19,885 nt of DNA from NCBI GenBank assembly GCA_946479985.1, contig CAMLIF010000075.1:1-19885 (forward strand). Reading direction: 5' to 3'. The notes beneath the pieces are model-generated. The model made no database searches. It saw only the letters and a program-made list of their open reading frames with translations, and was not told where the DNA came from. This DNA is from an uncultured Flavobacteriales bacterium (GTDB taxonomy: Bacteria > Bacteroidota > Bacteroidia > Flavobacteriales > Crocinitomicaceae). Positions within the stretch are counted from its first letter, which is position 1; every line of letters starts with the position of its first letter. Positions 1 to 7,499 of this stretch are shown here, piece after piece. The position numbers were made by a program, and so were the translations under genes.

Positions 1-93
1 AACAACCTCCCCACCATATTTTCGAGCAGCATTCAGGATCGTTGTTCCCGGTTCTACTTCTACTTCAATATCATCTACGATAACTTTAATCAT
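1..93 (-). CDS. nuoG: NADH-quinone oxidoreductase subunit G, N-terminus (partial, cut by window edge)
   Basis: The minus strand from an ATG at 93-91 reads 31 codons beginning MIKVIVDDIEVEVEPGTTIL and runs off the window. This is the start of the plant-type [2Fe-2S] ferredoxin domain that opens NuoG, the largest peripheral-arm subunit of complex I, which carries several iron-sulfur clusters of the electron wire. The cluster cysteines are not yet reached. It starts 12 bases after the nuoF stop, so it is the next gene of the same operon. The identity rests on the N-terminal pattern together with its position after nuoF. The truncation is only due to the window boundary. Confidence 0.85.
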   Translation of the reverse strand, partial: MIKVIVDDIEVEVEPGTTILNAARKYGGEVV

Positions 94-105
94 CTCGTTG
101 ATTTT

Positions 106-1449
106 TTATACCAATGGCATGTGATGCGACGCAATTCCGAAGTTACGCGTCTGCGCTTCCTGCGGGTTAGTTACGTGCCATTCAAATTCATCACGGAAAT
201 GACGGATCGCCGCTGCAACCGGCCATGCTGCTGCATCACCCAACGGACAAATCGTATTTCCTTCTATTTTCTTATTGATTTCTTCCAGCAAGTCGATGTC
301 GCGCATATTGCCTTGTCCATATTCCAAACGATGCAATACTTTCTCCATCCAACCTGTTCCTTCGCGGCATGGTGAACATTGTCCGCAAGACTCATGCGAG
401 TAGAAACGTGCAAAATTCCATGTATTTCTTACGATACACTGATCTTCGTCGAATACGATGAAACCACCTGATCCAAGCATAGATCCTGTTGCGAATCCAC
501 CTTCGGATAATCCTTCGTACGACATTAAACGATCTGTTCCTTCAGCTGTTTTTGTGATCAGGTTTGCAGGTAAGATTGGGACGGAAGAACCTCCCGGAAC
601 ACAAGCCTTGATTTTCTTTCCATTTGCAATTCCTCCACACCACTCATCTGAGTAGATGAATTCTTCAACCGTCATTCCCAGTTCAATTTCGTAAACACCC
701 GGTTTCGCCAGGTTTCCACATGCTGAGATCAATTTTGTTCCGGTACTTTTTCCAATACCAATTTTCGCGTATTCAGCACCACCGTCGTTCACAATAGGAA
801 CTACAGCAGCAATTGATTCTACGTTATTTACAACCGTCGGACATCCCCATAAACCTTTTACAGCCGGAAAGGGAGGTTTGATGCGCGGATTTCCACGTTT
901 TCCTTCCAATGATTCGATCAGGGCCGTTTCCTCACCACAGATATAAGCTCCACCTCCCGGTGCAATAGCCAAATCAAGGTCGTAGCCTGATCCTAAAATG
1001 TTCTTTCCAAGGAAACCATTTGCATAAGCTTCGGCAATTGCTTTTTCTACAATTTCCAAAATCCACATATACTCTCCGCGGATGTAGATATAACTTTGAT
1101 TACATCCCAGTGCGTATGACGACGTGATCATTCCTTCAACCAAAAGGTGAGGAATTTTCTCCATCAGGTAACGGTCTTTGAATGTTCCCGGTTCAGATTC
1201 GTCGGCATTACACAAAAGGTAACGCGGAACGCCTTCCGGTTTAGCCAAAAACGACCATTTCATACCAGTTGGGAATCCGGCACCACCACGACCACGTAAT
1301 CCGGAAGCCTGAACTTCTTCAACAACGTTTTGCGGCGACATGGTTTTCAATGCCTTTTCTACTGAGCGGTATCCGCCATGTTTGCGGTATACCTCGTAAG
1401 TTTCAATTCCGGGAACATCAGCGTGTTCCAATAATAACTTTCTTCCCAT
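106..1449 (-). CDS. nuoF: NADH-quinone oxidoreductase subunit F (NADH/FMN-binding, 51 kDa type)
   Basis: This is the NADH-oxidising subunit at the tip of the peripheral arm of complex I. It takes hydride from NADH onto FMN and passes electrons to its [4Fe-4S] cluster N3. In the 447 residues, the glycine-rich nucleotide loop GRGGAGFPTG is at about 53-62 and the FMN-binding stretch around CGEETALIESLEGKRG at 171-186. The N3 cluster ligands are C355, C358, C361 (SCGQCSPC) and C401 (TICPLGD). The length is normal for the family. It lies 5 bases after nuoE and 12 before nuoG, so it is translated from the nuo polycistron. All key residues seen are intact and the identification is secure. Confidence 0.97.
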   Translation of the reverse strand: MGRKLLLEHADVPGIETYEVYRKHGGYRSVEKALKTMSPQNVVEEVQASGLRGRGGAGFPTGMKWSFLAKPEGVPRYLLCNADESEPGTFKDRYLMEKIPHLLVEGMITSSYALGCNQSYIYIRGEYMWILEIVEKAIAEAYANGFLGKNILGSGYDLDLAIAPGGGAYICGEETALIESLEGKRGNPRIKPPFPAVKGLWGCPTVVNNVESIAAVVPIVNDGGAEYAKIGIGKSTGTKLISACGNLAKPGVYEIELGMTVEEFIYSDEWCGGIANGKKIKACVPGGSSVPILPANLITKTAEGTDRLMSYEGLSEGGFATGSMLGSGGFIVFDEDQCIVRNTWNFARFYSHESCGQCSPCREGTGWMEKVLHRLEYGQGNMRDIDLLEEINKKIEGNTICPLGDAAAWPVAAAIRHFRDEFEWHVTNPQEAQTRNFGIASHHMPLV

Positions 1450-1454
1450 CTTTC

Positions 1455-2000
1455 TTAGTTCGATGAAGTTGAATGTTCCTTGCGAAGTGTATCCAATAAA
1501 GAATCCACTTTTTCAGGGGTCAAATGTTCGTGATAATGCTTTCCGCACTGAAGCATTGGCCCGTAGCCACAAGCTCCAAGACATTCAGCTGTTTTCAAGG
1601 TAAACATTCCATCTGCCGATGTTCCGCCTACTTTGATGTCGAGTTTCTTTTCAATGTACTCAATGATGTTGTCAGATCCAACTAACATACATGGCCCTGT
1701 TCTGCACACTTCCAAAACCACATTTCCGGGTTTTTCAATGTTGAACATGGTATAAAAAGTAGCTACTTCATATACTTCAATAGGCTGTATGTTCAGCAAT
1801 CCTGCAACGTAATTCATTGTTGGAACGCTTAGCCATCCGCCAAATTCTTCTTCGGCAAGATGCAGGATTCGCATGATGGCACTTTTCTGTTTTCCTTCAG
1901 GAAATAAACCAATAATACGCTCTACTTCAGCCATTTTTTCGGGGCTGAATTCCGGCATTGGTCCGTCTGCCGTGGGTTGTGTTCTATGGGTACTGCTCAT
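1455..2000 (-). CDS. nuoE: NADH-quinone oxidoreductase subunit E (24 kDa type, [2Fe-2S])
   Basis: This is the thioredoxin-fold [2Fe-2S] subunit (cluster N1a) that partners NuoF in the NADH dehydrogenase module. The 181 residues show the family pattern of C99-x4-C104 and C140-x3-C144 as cluster ligands. An N-terminal helical region (about 18-60) precedes the VYEVATFYTMF stretch at 76-86, which is typical of the family. Only 2 bases separate it from the nuoD stop and 5 bases from the nuoF start, indicating translational coupling. The first dozen residues are polar and poorly conserved, so a slightly later start (for example M15) cannot be excluded, but the ATG at 2000 fits the operon spacing best. 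Confidence 0.96.
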   Translation of the reverse strand: MSSTHRTQPTADGPMPEFSPEKMAEVERIIGLFPEGKQKSAIMRILHLAEEEFGGWLSVPTMNYVAGLLNIQPIEVYEVATFYTMFNIEKPGNVVLEVCRTGPCMLVGSDNIIEYIEKKLDIKVGGTSADGMFTLKTAECLGACGYGPMLQCGKHYHEHLTPEKVDSLLDTLRKEHSTSSN

Positions 2001-2002
2001 TG

Positions 2003-3226
2003 TTATGCGTCCAATTCTCCGGCAATCACGTTCAAACTACTTAAGGTCAAAACCGCATCTGAGATGGTTTGACCGGTAATCATTTCCGGGTATGCCTGGT
2101 AATAAATAAAACATGGTCTGCGGAATTGCAAACGGTATGGAGTTCTTCCTCCGTCTGAAATCAAATAGAATCCTAATTCTCCGTTTCCTCCTTCTACAGC
2201 GTGATAAACTTCGCCAACCGGAATAGGAGTTTCTCCCATTACAATTTTGAAGTGGTAGATCAATGCTTCCATTTTCGTGTAAACATCATCTTTTCGCGGT
2301 AAATAGAATTCGGGGACATCCGGTGAAAAGAAAGGTCCTTCCGGCATATTCTTAACTGCCTGACGGATAATGCTAACACTCTGACGAATCTCTTCCTGGC
2401 GAACACAGAAACGGTCATAAGTATCTCCCTGCGTTCCAACCGGAACAATAAAGTCGAAATCCTGGTAAGAAGAGTATGGATTCATGACGCGAACATCATA
2501 ATCAACTCCGGCTGCGCGTAAGTTCGGGCCTGTAAATCCGAATTCCAATGCACGTTCTCCGCTAATAGGCCCGGCACCAATGGTACGATCCATAAAGATT
2601 CGGTTGCGTAAAAGCAGGTTGTCAAACTCCTCGAAATGTTTCGGGAATTCTTTTAAGAATTTCTCCAGTTTCTTGTGAAAAGTAGGAGAGAAGTCGCGCT
2701 CAAAACCACCGATACGACCGATGTTTGTTGTTAAACGTCCACCGCAAACTTCTTCGAATAATTCGTAAATCGCTTCACGCTGCTGGAACATATAGGTAAA
2801 ACCTGTCAATGCTCCGGTATCTACACCAATTACCGCATTACAAACCAAATGGTCTGCAATACGCGCTAATTCCATAATGATTACACGCATGTATTCTACA
2901 CGCTTGGGAACATTGATTCCGACCAGTTTTTCTACTGTCATATCCCAACCTAAGTTGTTGATTGGAGAAGAACAATAGTTCAATCGGTCAGTAATTGGAG
3001 TAATTTGATTGTAAGGTCTTCTTTCCGCCAGTTTTTCAAAAGCACGGTGAATGTAACCCACAGTTTGTACAGAAGCTAAGATCTTTTCACCATCAACAGT
3101 CAGGATATTTTGAAAAATACCGTGTGTTGCGGGGTGAGTAGGCCCTAAGTTCAATGTTGCAATTTCCCCGTCGATAGTTTCGTTGGAGAACATGCTATAA
3201 TCTGGTTTGTGTGGAGTATCGCTCAT
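2003..3226 (-). CDS. nuoD: NADH-quinone oxidoreductase subunit D (49 kDa type)
   Basis: This subunit forms the quinone-binding pocket of complex I together with NuoB; in Bacteroidota the acceptor is usually menaquinone. The 407 residues have the N-terminal hairpin GPTHPATHGIF (28-38), whose H35 should correspond to the quinone-headgroup histidine (bovine His59). Y84 in the RLNYCSS segment should correspond to bovine Tyr108. The C-terminus, SSLNVIAGELDA, matches the usual end of the family, so the protein is complete. NuoD is a separate gene here, not fused to NuoC as in enterobacteria. It starts 12 bases after nuoC. Confidence 0.97.
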   Translation of the reverse strand: MSDTPHKPDYSMFSNETIDGEIATLNLGPTHPATHGIFQNILTVDGEKILASVQTVGYIHRAFEKLAERRPYNQITPITDRLNYCSSPINNLGWDMTVEKLVGINVPKRVEYMRVIIMELARIADHLVCNAVIGVDTGALTGFTYMFQQREAIYELFEEVCGGRLTTNIGRIGGFERDFSPTFHKKLEKFLKEFPKHFEEFDNLLLRNRIFMDRTIGAGPISGERALEFGFTGPNLRAAGVDYDVRVMNPYSSYQDFDFIVPVGTQGDTYDRFCVRQEEIRQSVSIIRQAVKNMPEGPFFSPDVPEFYLPRKDDVYTKMEALIYHFKIVMGETPIPVGEVYHAVEGGNGELGFYLISDGGRTPYRLQFRRPCFIYYQAYPEMITGQTISDAVLTLSSLNVIAGELDA

Positions 3227-3238
3227 AATTCTCGTTAA

Positions 3239-3745
3239 TTATCTTCCGAAGAAGCGATCATCTTTATCTTCTCTTGTAGCATCTTCCAGGTGATATTCCT
3301 TACGCATAGGGAAATAATCCATGGAATCTTCGTTCAGGATACGTGTGAGGTTCGGATGTCCTTCGAAGATTACTCCGAAGAAATCGTACGTTTCACGTTC
3401 CTGCCAGTTTGCACCGATGTAAATGTCAGTAATAGAAGCAATCGTTGGGTTTTCAATCGGCAAATACGCTTTGATACGTAATCGCACATTGTTAATCAAC
3501 GAATGAATATGGTAAGTAACACAGATTTCCCGGCCTTTATTGTCCGGATAGTGAACAGCACCTATTAGTGTAAGAAATGACATTTTTAGTATTTCGTCCA
3601 CTTTAATATCAGCAATGATTTTATGCGCTTCATCAGGGACTACTTCAATAGTCAATAAACCGTAAGGTTCTTCATGTGCGACGATAGCTGCTCCGAATTT
3701 CTCCTGAAGACGAGCTAATACGGTCTCATTTGTCTGTTGGTTCAT
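3239..3745 (-). CDS. nuoC: NADH-quinone oxidoreductase subunit C (30 kDa type)
   Basis: This is a structural subunit of the connecting module of complex I, clamping NuoD and NuoB; it carries no cofactor. The 168 residues contain the 30-kDa subunit signature ERETYDFFGVIFEGHPNLTR around 115-134, then the acidic PMRKEYHLED tail typical of the family. It overlaps the end of nuoB by 20 bases (3726-3745), which fixes the start and implies translational coupling. It is separate from nuoD. The identification is secure. Confidence 0.95.
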   Translation of the reverse strand: MNQQTNETVLARLQEKFGAAIVAHEEPYGLLTIEVVPDEAHKIIADIKVDEILKMSFLTLIGAVHYPDNKGREICVTYHIHSLINNVRLRIKAYLPIENPTIASITDIYIGANWQERETYDFFGVIFEGHPNLTRILNEDSMDYFPMRKEYHLEDATREDKDDRFFGR

Positions 3746-4289
3746 CCTCGTTCAAGTGATATTTGTTCAACAAATGTTTGTATTCATCTGAATAGCGGCG
3801 ACGAAGGCTTTCGTGTTTCACTAAACGATGAATATTCATTATTCCTTCGATTATCTGCTCTGGTCGCGGCGGACATCCTGGAACATACACGTCAACCGGT
3901 ATTACACGGTCGATTCCCTGAAGTACAGAGTAAGTATCAAAAATTCCACCTGAAGAAGCACAAGCGCCAACAGAAAGAACCCATTTTGGTTCAGCCATTT
4001 GTTCATACACTTGTTTCAGGATAGGAGCTAATTTTTTTGAGATAGTTCCTGCCACGATCAAAAGATCTGCCTGGCGCGGAGAAAATGACATACGTTCCAT
4101 ACCGAAACGTGCCAAATCATAGTTTGAACCCATTGTTGCCATGTACTCAATTCCACAGCAAGAGGTTGCGAACGGCAGAGGCCAAACTGAATTTGCACGA
4201 GCAGAAGCAATTACTTTGTCGAGCATAGCCAGTTGAAATCCTTCACCATTGAACGTTTCAACATCGTTGATGATTTCTACTTTTCCCAT
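3726..4289 (-). CDS. nuoB: NADH-quinone oxidoreductase subunit B (20 kDa type, PSST)
   Basis: This subunit carries [4Fe-4S] cluster N2, the last one before quinone, at the base of the peripheral arm. In the 187 residues the N2 ligands are visible as the tandem cysteines C44-C45 (TSCCGIEYM), C110 (VGACASSGG) and C139 (PGCPPRPEQ). The family motif PGCPPRPEQIIEGI is intact. The C-terminal tail of about 25 residues is charged and variable. It overlaps nuoA by 13 bases at its start and nuoC by 20 at its end, so the three genes are tightly coupled. Confidence 0.97.
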   Translation of the reverse strand: MGKVEIINDVETFNGEGFQLAMLDKVIASARANSVWPLPFATSCCGIEYMATMGSNYDLARFGMERMSFSPRQADLLIVAGTISKKLAPILKQVYEQMAEPKWVLSVGACASSGGIFDTYSVLQGIDRVIPVDVYVPGCPPRPEQIIEGIMNIHRLVKHESLRRRYSDEYKHLLNKYHLNEDEPTDK

Positions 4290-4642
4290 TCTAAGGCACC
4301 TTTTTTAAGAACATAGAAAAATCCGGTAAGGAAGAATCCTACAAAAACAACTACTGCAATCAGTCCTTCTAATTGAAGTGCTTTAAAATTCACGGCGTAT
4401 GGATAGAAGAAAATAACTTCCACATCGAACAACACGAACAAAATTGCAGTTAACAGATAGCGAATGGAAACTGGGAAACGTGCATTTCCGATTTCTTCGA
4501 CACCACATTCCCAGTTGGCATCTTTTTTCTTTCCATGAAGCTTAGGTCCGAGCATTGGCGCCACAACCAAAGTTGTGATGACAAAGCCCACAGCCACAGC
4601 GGCTTGGATCAATATTGGTAAATAATCCTCTGAAGTAGACAT
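4277..4642 (-). CDS. nuoA: NADH-quinone oxidoreductase subunit A (membrane subunit)
   Basis: This small membrane subunit at the junction of the two arms of complex I is the first gene of the operon. The 121 residues have three predicted transmembrane helices at about 10-31, 62-82 and 92-112. Between helices 1 and 2 is the conserved loop with WECGVEEIG (44-52), which carries the family cysteine (C46). The second helix contains the acidic FDVEVIF pattern. The length is normal. No gene lies immediately upstream on this strand, so the operon promoter must lie in 4643-4830, but I see no full-consensus Bacteroidota promoter there on the minus strand. Confidence 0.96.
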   Translation of the reverse strand: MSTSEDYLPILIQAAVAVGFVITTLVVAPMLGPKLHGKKKDANWECGVEEIGNARFPVSIRYLLTAILFVLFDVEVIFFYPYAVNFKALQLEGLIAVVVFVGFFLTGFFYVLKKGALEWEK

Positions 4643-4780
4643 GACTACTGAATTTAAGACCTGCGAATTTAAGGGATTTTAACGTTTTAAAAGGCGAGTT
4701 TAGTTATTTAAAAAGAATCTAAATAGTGTGGTTCTAAACGATTATTTTGTGGTTTTCATCGAAGAATTGATTCGATTTAT

Positions 4781-4810
4781 TTGGAAAATAAAAAATAGAC
4801 TGTACATTTG
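4781..4810 (+). promoter_or_regulatory. Bacteroidota-type promoter for a short plus-strand transcript
   Basis: TTG at 4781-4783, a 19-base spacer and TACATTTG at 4803-4810 match the Bacteroidota primary-sigma consensus (TTG, 17-23 bases, TAnnTTTG). Transcription would start near 4815-4818 and run towards the terminator at 4870-4902. No protein gene lies downstream on this strand, so the likely product is a small RNA. The promoter points away from nuoA, whose ATG is at 4642. Confidence 0.6.
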
Positions 4811-4814
4811 TAGA

Positions 4815-4902
4815 GGTTAGTAGCAGTAGTTATCATTTGATGTATCCATTTAGGTACATGAAATGATAGAAAAACCTGGGTGGGGGCATCCAGGTTTTTT
4901 TT
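4815..4902 (+). ncRNA. Candidate small RNA of about 90 nt (hairpin plus terminator)
   Basis: Behind the promoter ending at 4810, the transcript would hold an unpaired 5' stretch (4815-4830) and a strong hairpin at 4831-4868. That hairpin has 8 bp (TATCATTT with AAATGATA), one G-G mismatch, 5 bp (ATGTA with TACAT), and a 10-nt loop in which CC and GG can add two pairs. It then ends in the terminator stem with eight T. There is no start codon followed by a useful ORF. Promoter, structure and terminator in sequence are what an independent sRNA looks like. I do not recognise the family. Flavobacterial orphan RNAs of this design are known (for example the Flavo-1 motif), but I cannot assign it without a covariance search. 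Confidence 0.5.
4870..4902. terminator. Rho-independent terminator, probably bidirectional
   Basis: AAAAACCTGG (4870-4879) pairs with CCAGGTTTTT (4890-4899), and eight T follow on the plus strand (4895-4902). Read on the minus strand the stem is followed by a run of T from the A tract at 4870-4874. It can therefore end the plus-strand small RNA and also the minus-strand TPR operon that stops at 4933. Confidence 0.75.
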
Positions 4903-4905
4903 ATT

Positions 4906-4939
4906 GTTGTAAGGACAGGTCGCGACCTGTCCTTACAAC
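4906..4939. repeat. Perfect 34-bp palindrome (REP-like element)
   Basis: The half-site GTTGTAAGGACAGGTCG (4906-4922) is followed directly by its exact reverse complement (4923-4939). It overlaps the last sense codon and the TAA stop (4935-4933) of the TPR gene on the minus strand. It is too symmetric and too GC-rich in its core to be chance here and lacks its own T run, so it looks like a REP-type repeat (inference). It could also add a strong hairpin to the 3' end of the TPR mRNA. Confidence 0.75.
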
Positions 4940-6771
4940 TCTTCTTCGTCAATGCCTTTATCGCCCCGTAAAGCTCTGAAACGCTTTCTAGCCTCAACAG
5001 TAAGCAAACTTCCTTTGCATTCGAAAAGAATTTTCTTGTAATATTCAGCGGCTTTTTCTTTGTTGTCGAGATGATTCTCGTAAATATCACCTAACTGGAA
5101 AACAGCGTCATCTGCCAAAATATCATCGAAGTGATACTGTACAATTTTTTCAAGATAAGAAACGGCTTCTTCCCAACGGCCCTGATCCTGCATTGCCTGC
5201 GATTTGCGAAGCAGGATTTCATCGGCTAATCCGTGATCCGGAAATTCACGCTGAATAGAATCGTATAAAGTAAAGGCCCGCTCGTATTGATGTTGCTGTA
5301 AAAGCAGGTCGGCTTGTGCGAATTGATACATGGCTGTGTAATTACTGTCCAATCCAAGATTATCGGTAATTAAAACAGATAGTTTCATCGCATCGTTGGC
5401 AATTAACTTGGAAGTCGATTGTTTCAGAACGTCCAGTTGTGATTGCGCAAATTCAAAATCACCATCGTAATAGAAAACACGTGCATTTTTGTATTTTGCT
5501 TCCGATCCGATAGCTTCGAATTTGAAATCAGTATCGATCTGCATGTAATAAAGTGAAGCCTGCCAGATATCGTCTTCTAAAACAAGAATGTCGGCCAAAA
5601 GCATTTTAACTTCCGCTTTTTCAATGTCTGTAAGCCCGGGTTGTGCCAGGCAACTGTCGAGAAGCTGCTGAGCCCCGGCGGTGTTATCGTTATAATATGC
5701 TTCAAGGGTTGCAAGTTCTTTGATTGTGTTTATTGAACGACGCCCTTTCGTAATGTTCTTTAACGCATAACGATAATCGGCAATGGCTTTTTGAACGCGC
5801 GGAGAATCGATTTTTTTATCTACCGTAATTTCACGGAACTGCACGTTTAGTAGGGAAATATACGCAGCGTAGTAATTCGGTTTGTCTGAACCCAATGCAA
5901 TAACATATTGATAGCCTGTTGTAGCCACGTCATAAGCGCCGTTTACGACACAAACTTCACTCAGATCCATAACCAGCGCTCCGGAATTGCCACGGCGCTT
6001 ATCCAGGGCCTGAGCTTGTACCATGGCACTTTTAAACTCTTTGCGTTGAGCGAATAACCATGTGAGCAGCTCAACGTACATTTCATCATTTGGATTTTTC
6101 TGGATCTTGGTCAGTAATTGCTGTTTCAATTTCAGATAAACACCGTTATTGTCGTCTGTGAAGTCAATTTGATTTGTAAGTTCTGTTTGAACATCAGCAA
6201 TATAACCCGGGTATTCGTTCAGGAGATCAAAATACTCCTCAATCATTTCATCTGTTCTCCCAAGGATTGCATAGATTTCAGCAAATTGGAAATTGAGCGC
6301 ATAATTTTTCTTCAGGTTCTTTCTTCCCGATTCCAATGTTTTTAACGCCCACTCGGTTTTTCCGCGTTTTAAGAAAGCGTTGTAGAGGTCAATAACCTCA
6401 TAACCCAATTCAGTGTGACTTTTAATTAAACTATTGAGTAGCTTTTCTTCTTCGGCAGTACGTTCATTTCTTGCGTAGAAATCGCCCAATAAAATTTGGT
6501 AATCAAGGTCTTTTGAGTTCGCGTTTGCGAATTTCTTGAGAACTTTTTCTGCCTCTTTTGGCTGATTGGTTTTTTCGAGACATTCGATATAGCGCAGCTG
6601 ATCAAATTTTACGCTTTGTTTCGTCATTAATTTCTCGAAATATGGAAGTGCCTTTTCAAATTCGCCATTGTTATAGTACAAATTTGCCAATTGCTGATCT
6701 GTACTTGTTGGCTGGGCATAACTCAACAATGTAAAGACTAGGAAACTGAAAAATAAAAGCGTTTTCTTCAT
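4933..6771 (-). CDS. Exported tetratricopeptide repeat protein
   Basis: A 612-residue protein with an N-terminal signal peptide (residues 1-19, MKKTLLFFSFLVFTLLSYA, cleavage before Q20) and helical repeats through most of its length. Clear TPR units include YYNNGEFEKALPYFEKL (about 32-48) and, near the C-terminus, repeats of the type GRWEEAVSYLEKI and KEKAAEYYKKIL. TPR arrays of this sort act as protein-binding scaffolds in the periplasm, as in outer-membrane assembly or T9SS accessory proteins, but the specific role cannot be read from sequence. The acidic last residues (DEEEL) run into the 34-bp palindrome, which supplies the stop codon. It starts 14 bases after the lipoprotein gene, so the two are co-transcribed. 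Confidence 0.85.
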   Translation of the reverse strand: MKKTLLFFSFLVFTLLSYAQPTSTDQQLANLYYNNGEFEKALPYFEKLMTKQSVKFDQLRYIECLEKTNQPKEAEKVLKKFANANSKDLDYQILLGDFYARNERTAEEEKLLNSLIKSHTELGYEVIDLYNAFLKRGKTEWALKTLESGRKNLKKNYALNFQFAEIYAILGRTDEMIEEYFDLLNEYPGYIADVQTELTNQIDFTDDNNGVYLKLKQQLLTKIQKNPNDEMYVELLTWLFAQRKEFKSAMVQAQALDKRRGNSGALVMDLSEVCVVNGAYDVATTGYQYVIALGSDKPNYYAAYISLLNVQFREITVDKKIDSPRVQKAIADYRYALKNITKGRRSINTIKELATLEAYYNDNTAGAQQLLDSCLAQPGLTDIEKAEVKMLLADILVLEDDIWQASLYYMQIDTDFKFEAIGSEAKYKNARVFYYDGDFEFAQSQLDVLKQSTSKLIANDAMKLSVLITDNLGLDSNYTAMYQFAQADLLLQQHQYERAFTLYDSIQREFPDHGLADEILLRKSQAMQDQGRWEEAVSYLEKIVQYHFDDILADDAVFQLGDIYENHLDNKEKAAEYYKKILFECKGSLLTVEARKRFRALRGDKGIDEEEL

Positions 6772-6785
6772 GTACTAAAATAGAT

Positions 6786-7298
6786 TTAACGTGCTAAAAG
6801 TGGTTGAAATTGTTCGAGGCTTATTTTTAGTTCTTCGAATCTACGATGAATATCAATAGCATGTGTTCGAATAATTGTTAATTCATCCTTTTCCTTTTGG
6901 ATGGAAGCGCAATAAACTGAACGATCCCCGCTGCCGTTTTGAATATCGGTTTGTAAAAGAATAAGTCTCTCTTTTTGGGCTTTAACCGCAGATTTACAAA
7001 GACTGTATTCGGCCGCAAGATTTTTGCTGTTGGAATAATCAACATTGAAAGCATCCAGCAAGTGCAGGGTTTCGATACTCAAAGTGTCTGAAATAAATTG
7101 TGACTTGGCTTCAGACCAGCAGACAGCGGCGGATTCAAGAAGCTGAGTCAACTCGGTTGAATCTATCTGCTTGTTTAAAATATAAGATGTTGAGTCGGAC
7201 GTTGCAATAAACGACTCTACATCCTGTTTCCATTTTTGCATTTTGGAAGTACAGGCACAGAGGGTAAGAATAACGAAAAGCCCAAGACTCAATTTCAT
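6786..7298 (-). CDS. Small predicted lipoprotein of unknown function
   Basis: A 170-residue protein with a lipoprotein signal: a hydrophobic stretch at 3-13 followed by the lipobox L13-C14-A15-C16, so C16 is probably the lipidated residue. The rest is hydrophilic and mainly helical, with a charged heptad-like region around 105-165 that may form a coiled coil. I do not recognise a domain family. It is the first gene of a pair with the TPR protein 14 bases downstream, which suggests that the two act together in the envelope. Codon use and composition resemble its neighbours. Confidence 0.75.
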   Translation of the reverse strand: MKLSLGLFVILTLCACTSKMQKWKQDVESFIATSDSTSYILNKQIDSTELTQLLESAAVCWSEAKSQFISDTLSIETLHLLDAFNVDYSNSKNLAAEYSLCKSAVKAQKERLILLQTDIQNGSGDRSVYCASIQKEKDELTIIRTHAIDIHRRFEELKISLEQFQPLLAR

Positions 7299-7440
7299 GA
7301 GTTAAAAATAGAAACAAAATCGGTAGCTCTGCTTAACGATAATCTCTCTTTTAACGCAGAAGGCTTACATGACCGTTTTTTTCATGACGTTTATCCGTTA
7401 GGTATTTAATTGTTGTTTAATATTGGTCAAAACAATTGAA

Positions 7441-7478
7441 ATAAAAAAAGCGATCCACCTGAGGCGAATCGCTTTATA
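7441..7478 (-). terminator. Rho-independent terminator of the foldase gene
   Basis: On the minus strand AAAGCGAT (7475-7468) pairs with ATCGCTTT (7454-7447) around a 13-base loop and is followed by a T run from the A tract at 7444-7450. It lies about 25 bases downstream of the foldase stop codon at 7500. Confidence 0.75.
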
Positions 7479-7499
7479 CGTTTAGATCATGTTAACCGA

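Noticed and set aside
1..93. Truncated nuoG as a broken gene.
   Set aside because: The frame is open to the window edge; the truncation is an artefact of the window.
4664..4671. Minus-strand TAAATTCG as a possible nuoA -7 element.
   Set aside because: One mismatch to TAnnTTTG and no TTG at a suitable distance; not strong enough to call as the operon promoter.
4833..5090. 85-codon minus-strand frame across the small RNA region and the end of the TPR gene.
   Set aside because: It runs through the terminator and palindrome and overlaps the TPR gene in another frame; no protein-like signature.
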